Shown here: piece by piece, positions 34,863 through 42,595 of the stretch | How the letters are laid out: every line of letters begins with the position of its first letter | How positions within the stretch are numbered: the stretch's first letter is position 1 | IMG/VR virus record: IMGVR_UViG_3300047463_000230 | Location: 1-63,361 of that record | DNA from: a virus | DNA: 63,361 nucleotides | Strand: one strand, 5' to 3' | Made by a program: the position numbers and the translations under genes | The notes under the pieces: generated by a model | The model's database searches: none | Seen by the model: only the letters and a program-made list of their open reading frames with translations | What the model was told of the DNA's origin: nothing

Positions 34863-35168
34863 ATGCAATCGCTAATGGACCAAATGCGCAACCGTCGCGC
34901 CCGCTGGGAGCTACTGCCGACCGAACACGCACAGGAGGCCATGGCAGCATACATCGACCACGGTCGGGTGCCCAGCGACTTCCTGTCGGCAGTCCTGACC
35001 AACAACCTGCGGCGGACGTTCGAAACCGCCGACAGCATCAACCTCGCCGCCATCCACCAGTACCTGTTGTTCCTGTACAACGACGCCCCGGCCGAGTGCT
35101 GGGGGTCGCTTTCGCGGGTCGAACGCTGGGTCGCCAAGGGCGGTCTGGCCGGCTTTGATAAGGAGTAA
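34863..35168 (+). CDS. small helical protein, unknown
   Basis: 101 residues with AAAGGAA upstream. Helical (TEHAQEAMAAYIDHGRVPSD, INLAAIHQYLLFLYNDAPAE). Sits directly before the UvrD-like gene and may be co-expressed. No family recognised. Confidence 0.5.
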   Translation: MQSLMDQMRNRRARWELLPTEHAQEAMAAYIDHGRVPSDFLSAVLTNNLRRTFETADSINLAAIHQYLLFLYNDAPAECWGSLSRVERWVAKGGLAGFDKE

Positions 35169-35173
35169 CCACC

Positions 35174-36676
35174 ATGCAATGGTCACCGCAACAATCCGCC
35201 TTCCTTGATTGGGCCGTCACAAGCTCTGGCTCATGTGTCCTTGAGGCCGTCGCAGGCGCCGGCAAGACTACCACGCTCATTGAGGCTGCCAGCCGCATGC
35301 CCGGTCAGGTCGCCATCATGGCCTACAACCGCAAGATTGCTGACGAAATACGCGGCAAGCTGGCCGACCGTGAAATTGACTGGAAAAAAGCACAAGCCAA
35401 CACCGTGCACGGCTTTGGCATGGGGGCCTATCGCAAGGCCCGCCCCAATGTCCGCGTCTATGATCGCAAGGTGGCGGATATTGTTGAAGCTCTTATTCCT
35501 GAGTCCCATCCGCTGGTGGCTTATCGGGATTCAATTGTCAAGCTGGTATCGCTGGCCAAACAGCTGGCCTATGGCATTGTCTGCCCGGCAAACAATCCAT
35601 ACCAGTGGTTTGAGATGGCTGAGCACTTCGATGTGTTTGACGACGATGACGGGTATGTTCCGAAGAATGACATCATCGATATTGCAATCGAAGCGCTTGC
35701 AGCATCGTCGCGCAATCTGGATGTGATTGACTTCGACGACATGATCTATATGCCGTTGCTGCACCGCATCAGGTTTTGGCAGTACGACGTCATCATGGTT
35801 GATGAGGCCCAGGACACCAATGCTGCTCGCCGCGCCCTTGTCCGCGCCATGCTGCGCAAGGGCGGCAGGGTCATCGCCGTCGGCGACCGCCATCAGGCAA
35901 TTTATGGGTTCACCGGTGCCGATGCTGATTCGCTTGATCTAATCGCCAAGGATTTTAACTGCAAGCAGCTGCCTCTGACCGTCAGCTACCGTTGCCCGAA
36001 GGCAGTCATTGCCTTTGCCCAGCAGTGGGTGTCTCACATTCAAGCAGCGCCGAGCGCTCCTGAAGGTGGTGCTGACAGCATTGAGATGGAAGCATTCTTG
36101 AAGCGAGATGATCTTGATGGCCGCTCAGCAGTTCTGTCGCGCACCACAAAGCCGCTGGTGTCCTTGGCCTTCAAGATGCTGCGCCAGCGGACGCCATGCC
36201 GCATCGAGGGCCGCGACATTGGGCAGCGCTTGATCAAGACAATTCAGCGCTGGAAGGTAAAGACACTAGATGGCCTTGAGGATCGGCTTGATAGTCACCT
36301 TTCAAAGATGACGACCAAGTTGCTAGCTAAAAAGCAAGAAGGGAAACTTGCAGAAGTTGAGGACATGGTGGAAACGCTGAAGGTCATCATCGACCAGTGC
36401 CGACTGGAAAAGAAGGACAAGGTGTCAGATGCAGTCGAGTACGTCGAGGCCATGTTTGCAGACGGTGTCGACCGCATTTTGACCCTGTCGACCATCCACA
36501 AGTCCAAGGGACGTGAGTGGCCTAATGTGTTTTGGTTGGACCGTATTGGCACCTGCCCAAGCAAATGGGCGCGGCAGCAGTGGCAGCAGGAGCAAGAAAA
36601 AAATCTTTGCTATGTTGCTGCGACGCGCGCTCAAGAATGCCTTTTTGACCTCCTTCCGGAAAGGAAACCCCAATGA
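35174..36676 (+). CDS. UvrD/Rep-type SF1 helicase
   Basis: 500 residues with AAGGAG. Motif I AVAGAGKTTTL (~25-35), motif Ia MAYNRK (~49), motif II MVDEAQDTN (~208-216), motif III GDRHQAIYGF (~236-245), motif V STIHKSKGREW (~439-449) and motif VI YVAATRA (~480). Shorter than bacterial UvrD, as usual for phage Dda-like helicases that support replication and recombination. Codon use shifts from GC-rich at the 5' end to the A/T-rich style later, hinting at a mosaic gene. Confidence 0.83.
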   Translation: MQWSPQQSAFLDWAVTSSGSCVLEAVAGAGKTTTLIEAASRMPGQVAIMAYNRKIADEIRGKLADREIDWKKAQANTVHGFGMGAYRKARPNVRVYDRKVADIVEALIPESHPLVAYRDSIVKLVSLAKQLAYGIVCPANNPYQWFEMAEHFDVFDDDDGYVPKNDIIDIAIEALAASSRNLDVIDFDDMIYMPLLHRIRFWQYDVIMVDEAQDTNAARRALVRAMLRKGGRVIAVGDRHQAIYGFTGADADSLDLIAKDFNCKQLPLTVSYRCPKAVIAFAQQWVSHIQAAPSAPEGGADSIEMEAFLKRDDLDGRSAVLSRTTKPLVSLAFKMLRQRTPCRIEGRDIGQRLIKTIQRWKVKTLDGLEDRLDSHLSKMTTKLLAKKQEGKLAEVEDMVETLKVIIDQCRLEKKDKVSDAVEYVEAMFADGVDRILTLSTIHKSKGREWPNVFWLDRIGTCPSKWARQQWQQEQEKNLCYVAATRAQECLFDLLPERKPQ

Positions 36677-36780
36677 TCTGGGAAATCATATCAATGATCC
36701 GCGATGCAGCCGCCATTGCTCTTTTCATCGCTTGCCTTTTTCTCTATGAGATTTTGGCGAGTGGGCACCTTCCACTATAA
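36673..36780 (+). CDS. 35-residue single-span membrane peptide
   Basis: Begins with an ATG overlapping the helicase stop (ATGA) and ends 7 nt before the first hairpin RNA. MIWEIISMIRDAAAIALFIA then CLFLYEILASGHLPL gives one clear transmembrane helix. Too short for a family call; the overlap supports translation. Confidence 0.45.
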   Translation: MIWEIISMIRDAAAIALFIACLFLYEILASGHLPL

Positions 36781-36786
36781 TTGACA

Positions 36787-36857
36787 AGGCCGAAACCGGA
36801 ACGCAAGGCGTTCCGGTCCATCCGTTAAGCGGATGCCGATGAGGCCAAAGGCTCATC
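36787..36857 (+). ncRNA. three-hairpin leader RNA, copy 1
   Basis: A 71-nt element upstream of the DUF932 gene. Hairpin 1: CCGGAACGC/GCGTTCCGG, loop AAG. Hairpin 2: CATCCG/CGGATG, loop TTAAG. Hairpin 3: GATGA-G-GCC/GGC-TCATC with a bulged G, loop AAA. The ribosome site AAAGGA lies ~15 nt downstream. The same element recurs at 37750-37820 with 66 of 71 bases identical. Probably a cis-regulatory leader or protein-binding operator. Confidence 0.75.
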
Positions 36858-36884
36858 TATTCTAACTGCTGAAAGGAACAAACA

Positions 36885-37745
36885 ATGCAGCCAATCTACA
36901 CCAACACTGCTCGTTTCGATACTGGCCGCGCACTGACTGATGATGAGCTTTTCAAGCTTGCTCCATCAGTTTTTGCAACACAGGCACATGAAAGCCGCAG
37001 CGAGCGCTTCCGGCCGATCCCGACGATTGATGTGCTGCGCAGCTTGGAAAAAGAGGGTTTTGGCGTCGTCGGCGCCCGGCAATGCACAGTCCGTGATCCT
37101 GGCAAGGCACCGTTCACAAAGCACCTTCTCCGCATTCGGCGCATGAGCGATGAACGCAAGTACGCAGTTGGTGATACTGTTTTCGAGATGCTGATGCGAA
37201 ATGCCAATGATGGCTCCGGCGCATATGATCTGCTCGGCTCGCTGTATCGTATCCGCTGTATGAACTCAATGACTGCAAAGCTTGCCGATGTTGAAAGTGT
37301 CCGAGTTCGACACAGTGGTGATGTCCAAAGCAAAGTCATTGATGGGACATTTCGAGTGCTCGAAAGTGCAGAGCTCGCCTTGACGGCGCCAGAAAAATGG
37401 TCACAGATCAAGCTCGAAAAAGAAGAAGCATTGGCGCTGGCAACTTCAGCTCATCAAGTTCGCTTTGGCGAAAAGTCTGCAGGCCAACCCATCAGCCCTC
37501 AACGCTTGCTTCAAGCGCGGCGCAGTGGTGATTGCAGCAATGATCTTTGGACGACATTCAATGTCATTCAAGAAAATTGCATCCGTGGCGGTCAACGCAG
37601 CATTGTTGTTACTGAGGATGGCCGATACCGAAATGTTAGCACTCGGGCAATTCGAGGCATCGATCAAGACCTGAAGATAAATCGGGCATTGTGGATGCTC
37701 ACCGATCGGATGGCTGAAATCAAAGGAACTCGGTTGGTAGCCTAA
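36885..37745 (+). CDS. DUF932 family protein
   Basis: 286 residues. The region ~35-260 (FRPIPTIDVLRSLEKEGFGV, YRIRCMNSMTAK, LWTTFNVIQENCIRGGQR) matches DUF932, found in phages and plasmids with unknown function but often near replication or anti-defence genes. It is preceded by the three-hairpin RNA and an AAAGGA site. A/T-rich codon style. Confidence 0.8.
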   Translation: MQPIYTNTARFDTGRALTDDELFKLAPSVFATQAHESRSERFRPIPTIDVLRSLEKEGFGVVGARQCTVRDPGKAPFTKHLLRIRRMSDERKYAVGDTVFEMLMRNANDGSGAYDLLGSLYRIRCMNSMTAKLADVESVRVRHSGDVQSKVIDGTFRVLESAELALTAPEKWSQIKLEKEEALALATSAHQVRFGEKSAGQPISPQRLLQARRSGDCSNDLWTTFNVIQENCIRGGQRSIVVTEDGRYRNVSTRAIRGIDQDLKINRALWMLTDRMAEIKGTRLVA

Positions 37746-37749
37746 TTCA

Positions 37750-37820
37750 AGACCGAAACCGGAACGCAAGGCGCTCCGGTCCATCCGTGAAGCGGATGCC
37801 GATGAGGTCAAAGGCTCGTC
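37750..37820 (+). ncRNA. three-hairpin leader RNA, copy 2
   Basis: Second copy of the element at 36787-36857, starting 5 nt after the DUF932 stop and ending ~13 nt before a GGAG site. Compared with copy 1 there are five changes: one in loop 2, one 5' of the stems, two in hairpin 3 that keep pairing as G-U, and one in hairpin 1 that makes an A-C mismatch. This pattern suggests selection for RNA structure. Confidence 0.75.
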
Positions 37821-37843
37821 TGGAACCAACTTAGGAGACTAAA

Positions 37844-38302
37844 ATGAAGATCGAAAACATCACGACTGCTTCGACCAAGGAGCTGATTTCGTTCTACAAT
37901 GCTAACTCTGGCCGACCACTGGTCAAGAAGTTTGCCGACCGTAAGACTGCTGAGGCCCGTGTGAAGAATGTCATTGAGTCGATTGCCAAGAGCGAGCCGG
38001 CTAAAGTTGAAAAGACTGAGAGTGTCAAGCAGACCAAGGCCCCCAAAGCTGAGCGCGGCATTGTTGGCGCTGGTACCAATCGAGAGGTTCTTTTCAACTG
38101 CCTCACAGCGCGCATCAACAAGATGGTTCCCATGAGCCAGCTCATGATTGCCGTCTATGGCGATGCCAACAAAAGCAACAAGAGCAAGCTCATGATGGTT
38201 ATGAAGGGCATCAATTTTGTGATTGCATCCAAGGGCCTCCCCTTCACCATCAAAAAGGTTCGCGAAAATAAGGAGAATCACTTTGGACTCTTTGATGCCT
38301 AA
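37844..38302 (+). CDS. unknown protein with helical N-terminal and C-terminal domains
   Basis: 152 residues, GGAG upstream. N-terminal motif TASTKELISFYNANSGRPLV then KKFADRKTAEARV recurs in phage and plasmid proteins of unknown function. A Lys-rich linker (~55-75) leads to a C-terminal helical domain (REVLFNCLTARINKMVPMSQ) that could be winged-helix. Follows copy 2 of the hairpin RNA. Confidence 0.6.
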   Translation: MKIENITTASTKELISFYNANSGRPLVKKFADRKTAEARVKNVIESIAKSEPAKVEKTESVKQTKAPKAERGIVGAGTNREVLFNCLTARINKMVPMSQLMIAVYGDANKSNKSKLMMVMKGINFVIASKGLPFTIKKVRENKENHFGLFDA

Positions 38303-38546
38303 GCTGTCAGTTCGTGAGGCCGGGCTTTTCAAATATTTGAAAGCCCGGCGCTCTTGGGTCACAAGCCTTGAACTCTGCCAACATGAATTTGGCAAGTTCA
38401 TCGACTGGCCAATTAATGCTAGAGTCATCATGACTGGCTGCATCGCTGGAATTTCAAAAAAACTCCAGCGAGCAAACTCGCCAGTAATGATTGAAAAACA
38501 AGGCGGAGGCCGTGGCGGTGTTTCATACCGCATCACAAGGAGATAA
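38295..38546 (+). CDS. small winged-helix-like protein
   Basis: 83 residues; the ATG is inside the end of the previous gene. The pattern LFKYLKARRSWVTSLELCQH, then a recognition-like helix and a basic wing (GGRGGVSYRITRR) suggests a winged helix. A strong hairpin covers its codons ~9-19. Possible regulator. Confidence 0.5.
   Translation: MPKLSVREAGLFKYLKARRSWVTSLELCQHEFGKFIDWPINARVIMTGCIAGISKKLQRANSPVMIEKQGGGRGGVSYRITRR
38319..38349 (+). promoter_or_regulatory. long hairpin inside the start of a small gene
   Basis: GCCGGGCTTT-T-CAAA pairs with TTTGAAAGCCCGGC (14 bp with one bulged T, 2-base loop), 16 nt after the 37844-38302 stop and inside the next coding region. It could limit read-through translation or protect the upstream mRNA 3' end. 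Confidence 0.55.
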
Positions 38547-38552
38547 TCAAAC

Positions 38553-38792
38553 ATGGGCAATGCAGCATATGAGGCGCGGAGAGTAGCCGAGGAAGGCGCC
38601 AAACAAGCGGAGGCTGACGAACAGGCAGAATTTGCTTTGTTCGTCACTGCTATGATGAAGGCTATGCGGGACTTTGTCGAGGGTCGGGCGTCCATTGTGA
38701 TGTGGCCGATGAATGCCGGCATCGAGTCCGGCGGCTATGATGTCCGTTTCAAGATGGACGAGCAGCAGAGGGATACCAATGACAGCATATGA
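38553..38792 (+). CDS. small protein, unknown
   Basis: 79 residues. Begins with an Ala/Glu-rich helix (EARRVAEEGAKQAEADEQAE). The gene marks the switch back to GC-rich codon use. No family recognised. Confidence 0.5.
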   Translation: MGNAAYEARRVAEEGAKQAEADEQAEFALFVTAMMKAMRDFVEGRASIVMWPMNAGIESGGYDVRFKMDEQQRDTNDSI

Positions 38793-39087
38793 AAGCTACC
38801 TAGGGAACTGTCAACTTTTATCCATTGCGTGCGCGGCTGCCTTTTTCGCCCTGGCGTTCGGCATGCTTCTCGAGCGTAGCGGCGCCCTTGCCAAAGCGCG
38901 TGGACGGGCACGGGCAGACGCCATCAATGAGGCAGTGGCCATGATCCAGAAACACGCGTCGACCATGGAGACCGGGACAATCGCGGAGGGGTCGGACCTC
39001 AACGGTTACATGAAACTTAAAGCGTCCCACTACAGGCAAGCGGCGCAACGTGTGACGGCGCTGCATCAGGAGGCTACCAATGGATGA
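38779..39087 (+). CDS. small membrane protein with helical tail
   Basis: 102 residues from ATG 38779, overlapping the previous gene. One membrane span (LLSIACAAAFFALAFGMLLE) is followed by a charged helical region (RARADAINEAVAMIQKHAST). Inner-membrane anchored, function unknown. Confidence 0.55.
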   Translation: MTAYESYLGNCQLLSIACAAAFFALAFGMLLERSGALAKARGRARADAINEAVAMIQKHASTMETGTIAEGSDLNGYMKLKASHYRQAAQRVTALHQEATNG

Positions 39088-39619
39088 GGAAACAGAACGG
39101 GGATACAGGGGCAGTTGTTGGACCCCCACCAATGTCAAGATATTACGGGACATGTGGGCCAAGAAATGCTACGTCCGCGACATATGCGCGGCCATTGGTC
39201 CGGGCGCCAGCCGCAACGCCGTCATCGGCAAGGCACATCGTCTCGGCCTTGGCACCAAGCGCGACGAGTGGAAGCGACTGCGGGCCGAGGCCCGAGATGC
39301 CCGCCTTAAGGCCAAGGCGCAGGCCCGCGCGTTGGCGCTGGCACAGGCCAGCGACCCCACACTTAAGGCGCTGACGCGGGACAAGCGCGCCAGCATACTC
39401 GACGACTTGGCCATACAGGGCGAGGTCCGGGCAACACTGGAACAAATGACTAAGCGCAGCCGGCTGCGGTTCATGCTCAAGTCGCATCCTAAGTGCACAT
39501 GGTTTGGCTGTGACAGCCCGCCGTATGAACGCGGCAAGCCATATTGCCGCGACCACCGTCATGCCGTTATGGTCCAACCAACAGGGGTCATTTATGCAGG
39601 GTCCGGGCTTAGTCGATAA
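39080..39619 (+). CDS. GcrA-family transcriptional regulator
   Basis: 179 residues with AGGAGG upstream. Residues 14-57 form the GcrA DNA-binding domain: WTPTNVKILRDMW, CAAIGPGASRNAVIGKAHRL. The C-terminus carries CTWFGC (139-144) and YCRDH (~155-159), the zinc-like Cys/His region that in GcrA contacts sigma70 RNA polymerase. Host GcrA activates promoters at methylated GANTC sites in Alphaproteobacteria. The middle (~60-125) is a longer Ala/Arg helical linker than usual. Likely redirects host or phage transcription. Confidence 0.78.
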   Translation: MDEETERGYRGSCWTPTNVKILRDMWAKKCYVRDICAAIGPGASRNAVIGKAHRLGLGTKRDEWKRLRAEARDARLKAKAQARALALAQASDPTLKALTRDKRASILDDLAIQGEVRATLEQMTKRSRLRFMLKSHPKCTWFGCDSPPYERGKPYCRDHRHAVMVQPTGVIYAGSGLSR

Positions 39620-39698
39620 CGAACAGGTCATCAGCTATGCCCTCGCCATCCTAATGGTGCTGGCTGGCTTCGCGCTCGCGGCCTATATGGCGTTTTGA
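39594..39698 (+). CDS. 34-residue membrane peptide
   Basis: MQGPGLVDNEQVISYALAIL then MVLAGFALAAYMAF: one transmembrane helix after a short polar start. Overlaps the end of the GcrA-like gene. Preceded by CAGGGG. Function unknown. Confidence 0.45.
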   Translation: MQGPGLVDNEQVISYALAILMVLAGFALAAYMAF

Positions 39699-39711
39699 AA
39701 AGGGGCGGCTA

Positions 39712-39897
39712 ATGGAAGCGGGCGGCTATTTCATTGGAATTGGCAATCCAACGCTGTTTTGCCAACTATGTGGGGGTCGCGTCAGCACTACGGAACACTT
39801 TTGCCACCGGCATGCCTTATCCCAGTCGGCAGCACAGGCCCTTGTAGATAAGCGTATCCCGATGCAACTGGTACGCCACCTGAAACCAACAACATAG
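39712..39897 (+). CDS. small Cys/His protein, unknown
   Basis: 61 residues. CQLCGG (~17-22) and EHFCHRH (~28-34) could bind one zinc. Probably a small adaptor or nucleic-acid binder; no family recognised. Confidence 0.5.
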   Translation: MEAGGYFIGIGNPTLFCQLCGGRVSTTEHFCHRHALSQSAAQALVDKRIPMQLVRHLKPTT

Positions 39898-39905
39898 AGG
39901 TCACC

Positions 39906-40217
39906 ATGGCACTTTTTCACGTCTGCAATATACCAGCGCCAACCGACAATCGGTCGGAAATCGAGTACGCCGTCGATGGCGACAGGATAAAGATCGTGGC
40001 ACGGCGTCGTGACCGCGACTATGGGATGCAGGAGACGGTCATATTTGAGGACACCTTTCCCGACCACTTAGCAACCGACCTGCGGACCCTCCGCATCATG
40101 TTTGCGGCGCGACTGGCTTGGTGCATCAAAGATGCCCGTGACATCGGGTATGAGCAAGCCAAGTCAGAAATACGTCGCGTGCTCGGCATCCCCAACAGCA
40201 CAGGACTGCCCCTGTGA
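39906..40217 (+). CDS. small protein, unknown
   Basis: 103 residues. A beta-rich first half (EIEYAVDGDRIKIVARRRDR) and helical second half (LRIMFAARLAWCIKDARDIG). Overlaps the next GTG as GTGA. No family recognised. Confidence 0.5.
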   Translation: MALFHVCNIPAPTDNRSEIEYAVDGDRIKIVARRRDRDYGMQETVIFEDTFPDHLATDLRTLRIMFAARLAWCIKDARDIGYEQAKSEIRRVLGIPNSTGLPL

Positions 40218-40426
40218 CCGTCCGCTGTGTCCACTATGTCGGGTTTTGCGACGACCGCTACTGGAATGCGTTTCGTATCTGGGGCGGTCCTCGCATCATT
40301 CATCGCTGGTGGGACAAGCGGGCGCAGCGTGACATTGCAGAGGGCGATGTCATTATATTTGCAACCGGTGACTGGCAGCAGTCGCCCAGGCACTACAATG
40401 CACCTGACATAACGGACGGCACATGA
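40214..40426 (+). CDS. small aromatic-rich protein, unknown
   Basis: 70 residues from a GTG in a GTGA overlap. Unusually rich in Trp, Tyr and Arg (DRYWNAFRIWGGPRIIHRWW). Overlap with both neighbours supports translation. Function unknown. Confidence 0.45.
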   Translation: MTVRCVHYVGFCDDRYWNAFRIWGGPRIIHRWWDKRAQRDIAEGDVIIFATGDWQQSPRHYNAPDITDGT

Positions 40427-40611
40427 CAAAGCTTTGCCAAGACCTAGCCAACCATGACCCACGCCCGACCGGGGCGCCGCCGGCCCTGCGTGTCAGGTGC
40501 CGTTGCATGGCAAGGTTCGACGTGCCAGACAGTAAGGCGTCGGGGTTCACTGTGCGGTGTGAGCAATGCGGCATGCTGTATCGCTTCGACATAGACGTGA
40601 CGGAACAATAG
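40423..40611 (+). CDS. small zinc-ribbon-like protein
   Basis: 62 residues. RCRCMARF (~24-31) and CEQCGMLYRF (~46-55) give two Cys pairs about 20 residues apart, the geometry of a zinc ribbon. Function unknown. Confidence 0.5.
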   Translation: MTKLCQDLANHDPRPTGAPPALRVRCRCMARFDVPDSKASGFTVRCEQCGMLYRFDIDVTEQ

Positions 40612-40621
40612 GGAGGGTTAA

Positions 40622-40858
40622 ATGACGGAAGTTGAGCGTCTTAGGATGGAACTGGGTCGGGCGTATCGTGCGCTGCGCGGTTACTATGGATGTGCGGTCA
40701 AGGGCCGACCTGTCGATGCCACCATGCGCGCCTATCATGCCCCGACCGTTGGGGCGGCGATCCGCTTTGTTCATGAGGAGTCACTTGACGGCGCAGACTA
40801 CTTTGTCGGCAAGCCTATCCAGGTCTTGCACGACGTCCTGCAAACAGCTGAACTGTAG
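40622..40858 (+). CDS. small protein, unknown
   Basis: 78 residues. Helical start (EVERLRMELGRAYRALRGYY) and an end resembling a short alpha/beta unit. GGAGGG upstream. No family recognised. Confidence 0.5.
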   Translation: MTEVERLRMELGRAYRALRGYYGCAVKGRPVDATMRAYHAPTVGAAIRFVHEESLDGADYFVGKPIQVLHDVLQTAEL

Positions 40859-40865
40859 GAGAGAC

Positions 40866-41084
40866 ATGATGTCCCTATCAGCCTGTGAGAACTGCAAGTT
40901 CGGTCTCCCCCTTAAGGGATATGGAATACTGGTCTGCCGCCGTTACCCGCCGGTCCCGGTGGCTACTGTCGGGGAATGTTTTGACCCCGGCGATACGCTT
41001 GCCGGATTTTGGCCCCGTGTTGACCCCGACGACATATGCGGCGAATATCAACAATGCACGGGTGATGAACAAAGGAGGTTTTAA
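40866..41084 (+). CDS. small Cys-rich protein
   Basis: 72 residues from the first of two ATGs, with AGGAGAG upstream. CENCKFG, VCRRYPP, a later GECF and ICGEYQQC give several Cys that could bind a metal; the CENCKF..CRRYPP arrangement is reminiscent of small phage and bacterial Cys-rich proteins. Function unknown. Confidence 0.5.
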   Translation: MMSLSACENCKFGLPLKGYGILVCRRYPPVPVATVGECFDPGDTLAGFWPRVDPDDICGEYQQCTGDEQRRF

Positions 41085-41419
41085 TGACCGTTGTCAGGGT
41101 TGACGCGCTTTGCGTCTGTGACGGCTGCGCCAAGCGCTTTGGCGTAGAGCTGGAAGTCGCGGAGGACTTGTCTATGCACAAGGACTTCGAGACCTTAGTC
41201 CGCAGCACTATCAGAATGGGCGATGCAGCCGGCTACATTTACGGCGTCCGGGGCAAGCAGACCGTTGACCGTTTCCCCCTCAGTTACCCGGTCACGGTGC
41301 AGGCGGGACTGATACTGTGTGATGAGTGCTCACGCAAATGCGACGCCGTGCCGGTTGAAGGCAACTTGACACGCGCCCAGGTCAATGAGGCATTGGGGCT
41401 GCCGGAGGAGACAACATGA
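41084..41419 (+). CDS. zinc-binding protein, unknown
   Basis: 111 residues. CVCDGC near the N-terminus (~10-15) and LCDECSRKC (~78-86) flank a beta-rich core, suggesting a two-part zinc site. Starts in an overlap with the previous gene (TAATG). Function unknown. Confidence 0.5.
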   Translation: MTVVRVDALCVCDGCAKRFGVELEVAEDLSMHKDFETLVRSTIRMGDAAGYIYGVRGKQTVDRFPLSYPVTVQAGLILCDECSRKCDAVPVEGNLTRAQVNEALGLPEETT

Positions 41420-41420
41420 C

Positions 41421-41597
41421 ATGTTGATCATGGGCAAAGGTTTCCCGTCCCTAAAGCGCTGGCACCCGCGCCTGCCGCTGCACCGTCGCCTGCGCGCCAC
41501 GGCTATGGGTAAGCCCATATGGCGGCTGCGCGGGCACTTGTTCAAGCACAACAAACGCCGCAAGCCGGGCAAGCGCCGGCTGACCATGAGGTACTGA
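41421..41597 (+). CDS. very basic small protein
   Basis: 58 residues with about a third Arg/Lys/His (LFKHNKRRKPGKRRLTMRY end). Likely binds nucleic acid if expressed. No clear ribosome site; start could also be the ATG at 41430. Confidence 0.35.
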   Translation: MLIMGKGFPSLKRWHPRLPLHRRLRATAMGKPIWRLRGHLFKHNKRRKPGKRRLTMRY

Positions 41598-41598
41598 T

Positions 41599-41802
41599 AT
41601 GAAGCCAGAAGACAGGGCTGCAAAGTGGAATGTCCGTCACGCAGTCGGGTGCCCCGTCGTCTATAGGATGGATGATGGGGTATTGTTCAAGACCGCTACG
41701 CGCAGTGAGGCACAAGTGCTTGGCGGCCATACGGCAGTGGTGTGGGTCGACGGGGTCGCGGGCTGCGTTGCCCTGGACCGTGTCAGCAGCAGGGAGGAAT
41801 GA
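41599..41802 (+). CDS. small protein, unknown
   Basis: 67 residues. A compact beta-strand pattern (GCPVVYRMDDGVLFKTATRS, HTAVVWVDGVAGCVALDRV). No family recognised. Confidence 0.45.
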   Translation: MKPEDRAAKWNVRHAVGCPVVYRMDDGVLFKTATRSEAQVLGGHTAVVWVDGVAGCVALDRVSSREE

Positions 41803-41803
41803 A

Positions 41804-42127
41804 ATGAGGAATCACATAGACGACGGCACAGCGCCCACGCCCTGCTGCGCCAAGTGCGGCATGGCACTGGGGCAGGTGCGCGTTGAAACAGACGGCTTGC
41901 TGTATCACCCCGGCTGCGGGGTGGCGAAGCGGCCGGGGCCGCCCCCAACGGGGCCACTGATGACGTCATTACAGTTCGACGCCCTTAACGACTGGGTGAC
42001 GGCCAAGATCGAAATGGCGCTGGACGCGCTGGAACATGACGGGCAGGTGTCGCGCGGTTCTACCAATGCCGAGGGCATTGCAAGAGACGTGCTGCATCGC
42101 ATGTTGACGGGGGAGCCGGCGCCATGA
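41804..42127 (+). CDS. small zinc-ribbon protein with helical tail
   Basis: 107 residues from ATG 41804. PCCAKCG (~13-19) and YHPGCG (~34-39) form a probable zinc knuckle, a Pro/Gly linker follows, then a helical domain (LNDWVTAKIEMALDALEHDG). Function unknown. Confidence 0.5.
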   Translation: MRNHIDDGTAPTPCCAKCGMALGQVRVETDGLLYHPGCGVAKRPGPPPTGPLMTSLQFDALNDWVTAKIEMALDALEHDGQVSRGSTNAEGIARDVLHRMLTGEPAP

Positions 42128-42318
42128 TGTTGAAAGTCCTGGAGGGCGCCATCACCGGTGTAGCCATGCTAGTCCTGGCACATTGGTGCGGTGTGCCCAT
42201 AACGTGGCGCCTGTTAGTGTTCGGCACGGCACTGGTCGCTGTAAGCGACATTGTTGCGTACTGGTTGCGTCAGGAAGTGGCCAACATAGAGGGCAGTAAC
42301 GATGGCAGACCCAAATGA
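42124..42318 (+). CDS. small two-span membrane protein
   Basis: 64 residues, ATGA overlap. Two hydrophobic helices (LEGAITGVAMLVLAHWCGV and LLVFGTALVAVSDIVAYWL) with a short turn. It is far from the lysis genes and on the early strand, so a superinfection or membrane role is more likely than holin. Confidence 0.5.
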   Translation: MMLKVLEGAITGVAMLVLAHWCGVPITWRLLVFGTALVAVSDIVAYWLRQEVANIEGSNDGRPK

Positions 42319-42595
42319 ATGGCGGCGGCACCCTGGATGGATCGCCGCGACCAACCACGCCAGGACCATGGCCGAAATGGGATATAGCCGGGCGCAGCTG
42401 GTTATGATCACCAAGGGCTATCTGGTCGGGTACATGGAAGTGCTGGCGTGTCTGACGGACGACAGACACGCCTTCAATTTCACAATGGCTGAAGCTGACA
42501 GCGTCCTGCTTGACGACCCCACAAGTAAGGGTGAGGAAGGTGCTGTCAAGCTTGACGACATTATGCGGAGGGGAGGCCCCAATGGCACTACTTGA
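42302..42595 (+). CDS. small protein, unknown
   Basis: 97 residues. Helical start (DPNEWRRHPGWIAATNHART) and MVITKGYLVGYMEVL-like core. Overlaps both neighbours by about 15 nt. No family recognised. Confidence 0.5.
   Translation: MADPNEWRRHPGWIAATNHARTMAEMGYSRAQLVMITKGYLVGYMEVLACLTDDRHAFNFTMAEADSVLLDDPTSKGEEGAVKLDDIMRRGGPNGTT

Noticed and set aside
36781-36786. TTGACA before the DUF932 leader as a promoter -35
   Set aside because: No -10 at 15-19 bp; the position falls in the hairpin RNA, and the second copy of the element lacks TTGACA.
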